A stretch of 11,295 bases of DNA, taken from the NCBI GenBank assembly GCA_050011095.1, contig JBEKJU010000097.1:1-11295 (forward strand), written 5' to 3'. The notes beneath the pieces are model-generated. The model saw nothing but the letters and a program-made list of their open reading frames with translations. It ran no database searches and was not told where the DNA came from. Every line of letters starts with the position of its first letter. Positions within the stretch are counted from its first letter, which is position 1. The position numbers and the translations under genes are program-made. This document shows, piece after piece, positions 1 through 4,874 of this stretch. Source of the stretch: JBEKJU01 sp050011095 (lineage in GTDB: Bacteria > Desulfobacterota > Syntrophorhabdia > Syntrophorhabdales > WCHB1-27).

Positions 1-205
1 TAAAATCAATGATGTCAGGTAGATAGCACACCTATCCATAGAAGTCTAGAAATATAAATCATCAGGTATTTAAGCTACTTAGCCTCTATATGTGGATGAT
101 TTCCAAATGCGTTTGCCCTGGGACAGCGGGGATATCTGTATTCCTCCTGTCAGCATAAAAAATTGTTGTCGTCGCTATTTTTCCGAAAGATGATACGTTT
201 TTATC
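1..205. other. Left-edge stretch with no recognised gene
   Basis: This AT-richer stretch has many in-frame stops on both strands and no credible ribosome binding site. An imperfect hairpin (GGACAG near 120, CTGTC near 149) lies in it, but it has no adjoining T tract in a useful orientation, so I do not call it a terminator. It is presumably the region upstream of the first riboswitch promoter. Confidence 0.5.
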
Positions 206-232
206 TTGACGCCGGGTAATGCATAGTATAAC
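206..232 (+). promoter_or_regulatory. Promoter P1 driving the first c-di-GMP riboswitch
   Basis: A -35-like TTGACG (206-211) and a -10-like TATAAC (227-232) are separated by 15 bp, slightly short for a housekeeping promoter. The same elements, TTGACG and TATTAT, occur at exactly the same spacing 288 bp downstream. In both copies TTGACG lies 48 nt before the first conserved guanine of the aptamer, which would put the RNA 5' end just upstream of the aptamer. The preserved geometry is the main support. Confidence 0.6.
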
Positions 233-240
233 ATTAGCAA

Positions 241-345
241 ATAATCTGAAAAAGCCAAACCATCCGTGAGGGTGGGACGGAAAGCAAACGGGTCTCAGAA
301 CTGCTTCCGCGATCATCTCCAGCCAGACAGCCGGGCCGCCAGGTA
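241..345 (+). promoter_or_regulatory. c-di-GMP class I (GEMM-I) riboswitch, copy 1
   Basis: The sequence follows the GEMM-I aptamer plan. GCCAAACC (254-261) fits the G-N-C-AAACC entry. Stem CCATCC/GGGTGG (260-265/270-275) is capped by a GNRA tetraloop, GTGA. GACGGAAAGC (276-285) follows and differs from the usual GACGCAAAGC by one base. The second stem opens with CGGGTCT (289-295) and closes with AGAC (325-328). AGCCGGGCCGCC (329-340) matches the 3' core, which in the V. cholerae Vc2 aptamer reads AGCGGGGUUACC. In a gap-free alignment to Vc2 the ligand-reading position G20 is a G (254), which favours c-di-GMP over cyclic AMP-GMP. The intercalating A47 (A281) and the C92 equivalent (about 331) are also present. 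No intrinsic terminator follows before the second cassette; a 5-bp hairpin (391-395/405-409) lacks a T tract. The identification is from memory of the consensus, not a covariance search. Confidence 0.85.
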
Positions 346-493
346 GAACACCGATTCGACGGGAGGGGTCCGGTGGAGGCTGCGACAGCGCCGGGCGGCT
401 GCTTCCCGGTCGTCCCAGGGAGCAGCGTGTCCATTTCTCAACCGACCGGAAAGCCGTTAGAACTGGAGGGGTGGTGAACACTTACAAATTATC

Positions 494-520
494 TTGACGT
501 ACGCGCTATGGCGTTATTAT
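494..520 (+). promoter_or_regulatory. Promoter P2 driving the second c-di-GMP riboswitch
   Basis: TTGACG (494-499) and TATTAT (515-520) are spaced as in P1, within a shared ATCTTGACG. An overlapping alternative -10, TATACT (518-523), gives an 18-bp spacer. The second aptamer therefore has its own start site. Because no terminator separates the two cassettes, transcripts from P1 could also read through it. Confidence 0.6.
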
Positions 521-529
521 ACTTCGCAC

Positions 530-634
530 GCGTCTGATAAAGTCAAACCGCTCGCGAGGGCGGGGAGGAAAGCAAACGGGTCTCAAGTCTCACATCATTG
601 GTCCTCAGCGGAAGAGACGGCCGTGCTACCAGCG
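530..634 (+). promoter_or_regulatory. c-di-GMP class I (GEMM-I) riboswitch, copy 2
   Basis: The order of elements is the same as in copy 1. GTCAAACC (542-549) is followed by stem CCGCTC/GGGCGG (548-553/558-563) with GNRA loop GCGA, then GGAGGAAAGC (564-573). CGGGTCTC (577-584) is closed by GAGAC (614-618), and GGCCGTGCTACC (619-630) is the 3' core. Relative to copy 1 the first stem shows compensatory changes (A-U to G-C, U·G to C-G, C-G to U·G), so structure is conserved over sequence. The stretch GGAAAGCAAACGGGTCTCA is identical in both copies. The ligand-position guanine is G542, which suggests c-di-GMP. The joining segment GGAGG departs more from consensus than copy 1 (usually GACGC), so affinity may be reduced. 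The most likely regulated gene is 1141-2037 or the small ORF at 965, but the expression platform is not obvious. Confidence 0.8.
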
Positions 635-964
635 AAACACGTTGCTCTATGGCGGGTTATTACTATGTCGAGACCGCGCATACCATTTCAACCGCCCCCC
701 TCCCATTTCTCGCGCCGCGCACATAAGCAACACCTGCTTCAACACCTGATACCGGGCGATCTCTCCGGAGAACGGCCGGTTCTGTTTCAGGAAGCTTTCA
801 AGGACCATGGGCGCATACGGCCCTGTGAAAGAGGTCTGCTACATCGGGAGGCAGACCTGGGCGACGGCAGGGAGGGATGGCAGGGATGCTTACGGATAGA
901 CGGTTCGTGAATGATGAACCGAATCTACCGATGTTGTTTCTCAAATAGGTCTTGGAGGTTCACC
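635..964 (+). other. Long hairpin-rich leader between riboswitch 2 and the first ORF
   Basis: This 330-nt stretch holds no convincing gene. It contains several strong inverted repeats on the transcribed strand: CTTTCA/TGAAAG (795-800/826-831) enclosing GGGC/GCCC, a perfect 8-bp stem AGGTCTGC/GCAGACCT (832-839/851-858), and CGGTTC/GAACCG (901-906/916-921). GGCGGGTT (651-658) can pair imperfectly with AACCGCC (689-695). It may be the expression platform of riboswitch 2, a structured leader, or a separate RNA; none of the stems has a terminator-type T tract. The function is unknown. Confidence 0.4.
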
Positions 965-1156
965 ATGCTCGCGCATAAAAAGATGAGCGATAGAGACTGT
1001 ACTATAAGGACCGATATTGCAAGGGGTGGCGGTAGCTTGCTTTTTTTCCGTCAAGGGGGTATGGGTAATCCGTGCGCCGTTCCCGCAAATCCCTCGAGTG
1101 AAGTAGCATATTTTCGGCTCACTATTTCATTGAACGGGCGATGCGAACCGAGATAA
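965..1156 (+). CDS. Small ORF (63 aa) overlapping the next gene; possible leader peptide
   Basis: Start ATG 965 is chosen because GGAGG (954-958) lies 6 nt upstream; an in-frame ATG at 911 has no Shine-Dalgarno. The product begins MLAHKKMSDRDCT, is basic, contains three cysteines and has no recognisable domain or signal peptide. Its stop (1154-1156) lies inside the first codons of the 1141 gene, which lacks a good ribosome site of its own, so translational coupling is plausible. It sits downstream of the riboswitch pair and spans a weak terminator-like element. It could equally be a chance frame in a long leader. Confidence 0.4.
   Translation: MLAHKKMSDRDCTIRTDIARGGGSLLFFRQGGMGNPCAVPANPSSEVAYFRLTISLNGRCEPR
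1019..1047 (+). terminator. Weak terminator-like hairpin inside the leader
   Basis: GCAAG (1019-1023) can pair with CTTGC (1036-1040), followed at once by seven Ts (1041-1047). The stem is only 5 bp with a 12-nt loop, so it is weak alone. Its place between the riboswitches and the first large gene makes it the only T-tract hairpin that could serve as an attenuator or expression platform here. Confidence 0.25.
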
Positions 1157-2037
1157 TCCAGGTAGTCACGATAACTTTCTTAGCGCTCACCGCGTTCTCT
1201 TCTCCCGCCTGCGCGTTGGAACGGGCCTCGCTCTCGGGGACGGACGCAGGTATCGTCACCCTTAAGGCTGAAAACAGCCCCCTCAACGAGTTGGTGCGGG
1301 AATTGACCCGTAAATGCGGTCTCGATCTTAAGGGCTCTTCCCTGGGAAGCGAGGGGGTCTACCTGGACCTTACGGAAAGTCCGCTCGAAGACGTCCTCAA
1401 AAGGTTGTTGCGCGGCTACAACTACGTGTTGATAAAGACGGACGGATCAGGCAGGGGAAGCCTCATCGTTTTTGGCAAGTCGGCAAGGGTGGCGCTCTCG
1501 TATCCCCCGCCTTCGGCCGTGTCCGCTCCGCCGTCCGGTGACACCGGCAGTCCGGTCCCGGCAACCGGCCAAACAGCGGTTGCGTCCTCTGCGGGTCAGG
1601 ATTTTCATGAATCGGCACGCCGTTTCTCCCCATCAATGGCGACGGGCCAAAGGGGGTCCGGCGAAGCATCACTTTCTTCGTTCCCGGCTGCCGCACAGGC
1701 GGACGGGACATCGGCGGCGGGTCAAAGCGGCGGGGCGAGCGGCGTGACCAATCAGAACACCGCCTCGCCGTCCAGAACCGGTGCAACATCGAGCGGGCTC
1801 ACCCCGCCGCCGCCGCCCCAGATCGCCGGCCACGACCTGCCCCCGGCGATACCCTCCGCTTTGCTCAACGGGGGCGCTGCATCGCAAGGCGGTTCAGGTT
1901 CGGCCGGGAGCGGCGCAGCAGCGGCAGGCACGGGGTCAGCCTCCACATCGGGCGGCTCAAGCGGCAACAGCTCAGGCTCGTCCGGCGCATCCGGGGGCAA
2001 CAGTCCGACGGCGCCGCCGCAGATACCAGTGTTCTAG
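1141..2037 (+). CDS. Exported STN/secretin-N-like protein with Gly/Ser/Pro-rich tail
   Basis: The 298-aa product starts with a signal peptide (residues 1-25, cleavage likely after ACA). Residues about 37-112 look like an STN/secretin N-terminal short domain. The pattern is a beta strand 'GIVTLKAENSP', a helix 'LNELVRELTRKCGLDLKG', a strand 'VYLDLTESP', a helix 'LEDVLKRLLRGYNY' and strands ending 'SLIVFG'. Such domains occur at the N-termini of secretins and TonB-dependent receptors, but no secretin barrel or plug follows. From about residue 115 to the end the protein is low-complexity Ser/Gly/Ala/Pro, with PPPPPQI and a terminal PPQIPVF. It probably acts in the periplasm or at the outer membrane, perhaps as an adaptor contacting a secretion or pilus channel; that role is inference. 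ATG 1141 is kept because it yields the signal peptide, although no strong Shine-Dalgarno precedes it, which suggests coupling to the small ORF at 965. It is the first large gene after the riboswitches. Confidence 0.75.
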   Translation: MRTEIIQVVTITFLALTAFSSPACALERASLSGTDAGIVTLKAENSPLNELVRELTRKCGLDLKGSSLGSEGVYLDLTESPLEDVLKRLLRGYNYVLIKTDGSGRGSLIVFGKSARVALSYPPPSAVSAPPSGDTGSPVPATGQTAVASSAGQDFHESARRFSPSMATGQRGSGEASLSSFPAAAQADGTSAAGQSGGASGVTNQNTASPSRTGATSSGLTPPPPPQIAGHDLPPAIPSALLNGGAASQGGSGSAGSGAAAAGTGSASTSGGSSGNSSGSSGASGGNSPTAPPQIPVF

Positions 2038-2144
2038 ACCGGGCCGCCTCCGCTCGAAATAATGACGAAAGGGAGGCAGCGGATTGCCCCGCCGGACATT
2101 TTTTGGGGATTATAAAGGTCAGAAATAGATGGAGGTAAGGGACA
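2038..2144 (+). other. Short intergenic gap with no clear terminator
   Basis: This 107-nt gap has an AT-rich patch with a TATAAA-like run (2111-2116) and a run of six Ts (2099-2104), but I see no stable hairpin next to the T run. It ends with the GGAGG (2131-2135) of the next gene. A weak internal promoter is possible; read-through from the upstream gene is equally likely. Confidence 0.3.
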
Positions 2145-2474
2145 ATGACAAGAAAGGGACGCGATGCACTCCGGCTTCTGGCGATCTTATTGACGATTTC
2201 GATCATAGCGGTATGCGCGCGGCCCGCAATTGCCGCCACGATCTCCATTTCCGGCACTATTGTTGATGCGAACGGTCTGCCGGTCCCCGGAGCGACGGCC
2301 TCGACGGCCCTCTCCGGCCTGACGGGACTTCAGGTCGCCTGGGGCTATCCCTCCCAAGCCTGGGAGTTCTACGATCCGAACAACTCCTCCGGCGCCCTTC
2401 CCGAGCTTTGCCCCGGCGCGGGCTACTGGATCGAGGTCAACCAGGCGGCGACATGGACAATGCCGTCGAACTAA
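2145..2474 (+). CDS. Small exported chimera: carboxypeptidase-regulatory fragment plus half a WNL unit
   Basis: The 109-aa product has a ribosome site (GGAGG 2131-2135) 9 nt before ATG 2145 and a signal peptide ending near ARPAIA (about residue 30). Residues 32-52, ISISGTIVDANGLPVPGATA, look like the first strand and turn of a carboxypeptidase-regulatory-like beta domain that then stops. The rest is only the second half of a type-B WNL unit. It aligns to the second unit of the 8311 protein with 42 identical residues over 55 by my count, and the DNA (2306-2465 against 8718-8880) is nearly as close. The half-unit keeps the LCPGAGYW motif but has lost the GWNL strand and the partner cysteine of complete type-B units. 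The gene looks like the product of an internal deletion or recombination with the 8311 gene. It may be expressed as a short secreted peptide or be decaying. Confidence 0.6.
   Translation: MTRKGRDALRLLAILLTISIIAVCARPAIAATISISGTIVDANGLPVPGATASTALSGLTGLQVAWGYPSQAWEFYDPNNSSGALPELCPGAGYWIEVNQAATWTMPSN
2306..2465 (+). repeat. Dispersed copy of a half WNL unit (partner at 8718-8880)
   Basis: About 160 nt here are closely similar to 8718-8880, starting at a shared GGCCCTCTCCGG and ending at the proline codon after TGGAC. Only one codon differs in length. Other WNL units in the window are much more diverged, which points to a recent copy or gene conversion. Confidence 0.7.
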
Positions 2475-2497
2475 AGGCTGAGAGGTAAGGGGGTCCG

Positions 2498-3013
2498 ATG
2501 GTCCGGGCAAAGGACATCACGGGCAGGAGTGCGACGGTCTGCGGCTTTTTCGCGCTTCTCTTGCTCCTCCTGGCGGGCTCCGTCTACATGGCTATCACGC
2601 ACACGCCCCCCGGGAAATGGAGTGCCCCGCGCCCCCTTCCCCTGGACGCGGAATCGCTCATAAGGGACTTCCGGTTTTCCCACGACTTTCCCGGCGGCTA
2701 CCTTACGTTTACCGGGAAGCAGCTCGTGCGCAGGGGACAAAAGTTCTTTGCCGTAAGGTCCATGATAATAAAGACGAATTTCTTCGACGATATCTCCGGT
2801 CTTTACAAAGACGGGAGGAACAAGGTGGAATTTGACGCGGAAAGGGCCGAGTGGGATCTTGTCCTCGATAAGCCTCTTGATCTCAAGGGGATAAAACATC
2901 TTCGCATAAACGGCACGGACATCACGAATAAGGGGTACGCCAGCATATATTGTTCGGAGCATACAGTGACCGTTTACGGAAAAAAGGCAAAAACATACAT
3001 CCTGAAACAATGA
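2498..3013 (+). CDS. Membrane-anchored protein of unknown function (171 aa)
   Basis: ATG 2498 lies 23 nt after the previous stop, with a purine-rich GAGGTAAGG just upstream. One hydrophobic segment (residues about 13-33, rich in L and A) near the N-terminus would act as an uncleaved anchor or signal. The remaining ~135 residues are predicted outside the cytoplasm, strand-rich and basic, with repeated Lys/Asp turns (residues ~60-165). The topology of one N-terminal helix plus a small beta domain resembles LptC-type proteins, but I see no specific motif and do not assign it. The final codons overlap the first possible start of the next gene (ATG 3010 over stop TGA 3011), although the better start there is 3031. 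No WNL unit is present, so it is the one non-modular protein in the group and could be an accessory for assembly or export. Confidence 0.65.
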   Translation: MVRAKDITGRSATVCGFFALLLLLLAGSVYMAITHTPPGKWSAPRPLPLDAESLIRDFRFSHDFPGGYLTFTGKQLVRRGQKFFAVRSMIIKTNFFDDISGLYKDGRNKVEFDAERAEWDLVLDKPLDLKGIKHLRINGTDITNKGYASIYCSEHTVTVYGKKAKTYILKQ

Positions 3014-3030
3014 ACGCACGGAGGAAGCAG

Positions 3031-4725
3031 ATGATGAAGAAGGGAAGCGCTTTGTTTTTGGTGGTTGTGTGCGGCCTTGGCGTCTGGATGATCGCCTCGG
3101 CCGGAATTACGTCTCAGGGCCCACAGTCGGCCTCACGATGGACAACACTTGGGCGGATGATCGCCTCCTCGGCAGGGATTACGTCTCAGAGCACTTCGTC
3201 CTCATCTTATGTGGCGGCCGGGAAGGGCTACCTCTATGACCATGATAACGCTGATTTTAAGAATGCCGTGACAGCGTTCCAACAAGCCGTCACAGCGGGC
3301 CCGACGGACCAGGAGGCGCAGTTCTACTATGCCGTCACCCAGGTGGCATGGGTCTACCAGAACCCGAGCGCCGCAGCCACGGGGACCCTCACGAGCGTGA
3401 AGCAGGCCCTTCAGTTGTCCGGCCTTTCCTTCACCACCTTCGGGCTCTATGACACAGAGTCACCGACCGGGCCGGCCGGTCTCGCCTCTACCACCCCCAC
3501 AACGGGCGCGGCCTGCACGTTCCTGAAGAACGCCCTCCTGCCCAAGATTCAGACCGCCCTCACAAGCCTCAACAAGGTGACCGACAGCTTTTCGTCCACC
3601 CTCGAACCATCGGCGCTCAACAGAACCGGCGCCAACCTTACGGTAGATTACGGCGACGTGCTGGTCATCGAGGCGGGCCTTCAGGCGACCGAAGGAATGC
3701 TCGATTTCCTCCTTGCCTATAACCTCAACGTCAACCCGATTCCTCTTGTCAACACCAAGGCGGACTCACGCACAACCTTCCGGCACGCCGTGCAGCAGAA
3801 TTCCGCCCTCATGACCCCCGCGGACCCGACATTGCTGGCCGATGCAAAGACGGCCATCGACAGCTCCATTACTACCTTCAACACCGCGGTGCAGACGATC
3901 CAGAACCGCGCCGTGGCGGGCGGCCATCTCTTCGTCCTCGACGTGCCCATCACAAATGGGGTCGCGGACGCCACCACATCCAGCATCACAAACCTTCAGG
4001 CGCTCCTTGCCGATATCCAGGCATCGCTTGCGGGACCGAGGGTCTTCAGCAGCATCACCAGCGGGCAGGCGGCAGGCCAAGCCTTCGACGGCTCGAAACT
4101 TTTCAACTCATCGAGCCCCCTCAACATAAGGAGTCTCATCACCGACGCCAACGGCAACTTCGCGCAGACCGACCCGACCTTGGGCGGGATAGCCCCGACC
4201 GGGGGACTGAGCTTTTTCAAAGGCACCATCTCCATGACACCCGGATGGAACCTCGTCTCGCTGCCTGCCATTCCCGCGAAGCTGACTATTGCGGACGTGC
4301 TCGCGCCCCTGGGCAGCACCTGCCCGGGCCTCTGGGGCTACGATGCCGCCAGCCAGGAGTACCAGGGCTATTTGGCCGGCTCATCAAACAACAGCCTTAC
4401 CAGCTTTGAAGCGGGGCAAGGGTATTGGGTCTACATGTTCGCCCCGGCCGCCCTGAGCCTTAAGGGCGGGAGCGCGCCGGCGACTGTCAAGCTGAATCCG
4501 GGATGGAACCTCGTAGGATACGGCGGCTCGTCGTGCGTCGCCGCTTCATCCGCCCTTTCCTCCATCGCCGGCACCCTCCAGGTCTCCTGGGGCTATTCGA
4601 ACCAGTCATGGAAGGTGTACGATCCGAACGACCCGGCGGGCAGCACCCTCACCCAGCTCTGCCCGAACAACGCCTACTGGGTCAAGGTCGATCAGGCAAA
4701 GACGTGGACAGTGCCGACGAACTAA
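3031..4725 (+). CDS. Exported TPR-like helical protein with two C-terminal WNL units
   Basis: The frame is open from 2950, but start 3031 is chosen because GGAGG (3020-3024) lies 6 nt upstream and gives a proper signal peptide (MMKKGSALFLVVVCGLGVWM). The product is 564 aa. After the signal peptide a near-duplicate of 'MIASAGITSQ' occurs (residues about 19-28 and 42-52). Residues ~57-110 resemble one or two TPR helices ('ADFKNAVTAFQQAVTAGPTD'). A long helical region follows to about 395, of a kind I associate with extracellular proteins of Geobacter-like bacteria. The C-terminus holds a type-A unit (about 399-485, PGWNLVSLPAIPA) and a type-B unit (about 486-564, PGWNLVGYGGSSC ... LCPNNAYW). 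The type-B unit has the Cys pair (SSC and QLC) that could form a disulfide. It lies 17 nt after the previous gene and is probably co-transcribed. It is likely a secreted or surface protein; ligand unknown. Confidence 0.8.
   Translation: MMKKGSALFLVVVCGLGVWMIASAGITSQGPQSASRWTTLGRMIASSAGITSQSTSSSSYVAAGKGYLYDHDNADFKNAVTAFQQAVTAGPTDQEAQFYYAVTQVAWVYQNPSAAATGTLTSVKQALQLSGLSFTTFGLYDTESPTGPAGLASTTPTTGAACTFLKNALLPKIQTALTSLNKVTDSFSSTLEPSALNRTGANLTVDYGDVLVIEAGLQATEGMLDFLLAYNLNVNPIPLVNTKADSRTTFRHAVQQNSALMTPADPTLLADAKTAIDSSITTFNTAVQTIQNRAVAGGHLFVLDVPITNGVADATTSSITNLQALLADIQASLAGPRVFSSITSGQAAGQAFDGSKLFNSSSPLNIRSLITDANGNFAQTDPTLGGIAPTGGLSFFKGTISMTPGWNLVSLPAIPAKLTIADVLAPLGSTCPGLWGYDAASQEYQGYLAGSSNNSLTSFEAGQGYWVYMFAPAALSLKGGSAPATVKLNPGWNLVGYGGSSCVAASSALSSIAGTLQVSWGYSNQSWKVYDPNDPAGSTLTQLCPNNAYWVKVDQAKTWTVPTN
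3086..3189 (+). repeat. Direct repeat duplicating the end of the signal peptide
   Basis: 3086-3117 and 3155-3189 are near-identical, both starting GGATGATCGCCTC and ending TTACGTCTCAG; the second copy is 3 nt longer. The spacing keeps the frame, so the protein carries the 'MIAS(S)AGITSQ' motif twice, once at the end of the hydrophobic signal segment and once in the mature region. Confidence 0.85.
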
Positions 4726-4769
4726 GGCCGTGGGACAAAAGGGGCGATGAAGGGACAGCAGGAGGAATC

Positions 4770-4874
4770 ATGAACAAAACGGCACGGGACGACCATAGGG
4801 AAAGGCTATTCGATCCAGATGAAGAGAACGGCAATACTGCTCATCAGATAACCACGCAAAGGAGGTTTTTATGA
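4770..4874 (+). CDS. 34-aa small ORF coupled to the next gene by ATGA overlap
   Basis: ATG 4770 is preceded by a near-perfect AGGAGGA (4760-4766) with a short 3-4 nt spacer. The frame stops at TGA 4872-4874, which overlaps the ATG of the next gene (4871) as ATGA, a classical coupling arrangement. The product starts MNKTARDDHRERLFDPDEEN, is hydrophilic and highly charged, and has no signal peptide or known domain. The next gene also has its own GGAGG (4861-4865), so coupling is not essential. It occupies the otherwise unexplained 145-nt gap. A chance ORF cannot be excluded. Confidence 0.45.
   Translation: MNKTARDDHRERLFDPDEENGNTAHQITTQRRFL

Noticed and set aside
86..481. Minus-strand open frame of 131 codons
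   Set aside because: It runs antisense through promoter P1 and riboswitch 1, has no ribosome site, and its composition is typical of a chance frame in GC-rich DNA.
647..700. Possible third promoter-riboswitch copy (CTATGGCGGGTTATTA resembles CTATGGCGTTATTA at 506-519)
   Set aside because: No TTGACG at the matching offset and no AAACC...AAAGC aptamer core follows. At most a decayed fragment.
494..910. Plus-strand open frame of 138 codons
   Set aside because: It starts inside the -35 box of P2 and runs through the whole second aptamer; the product has no domain or signal peptide.
2090..2120. Possible terminator after the 1141 gene (CCCC ... TTTTTTGGGG)
   Set aside because: The T run lies inside the would-be loop and the stem is only four pairs.
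1463..2257. Several overlapping long frames on both strands in the 1141 gene's tail
   Set aside because: High GC and low-complexity Gly/Ser/Pro coding remove stops in all frames. Only the 1141 frame has a signal peptide and a domain.
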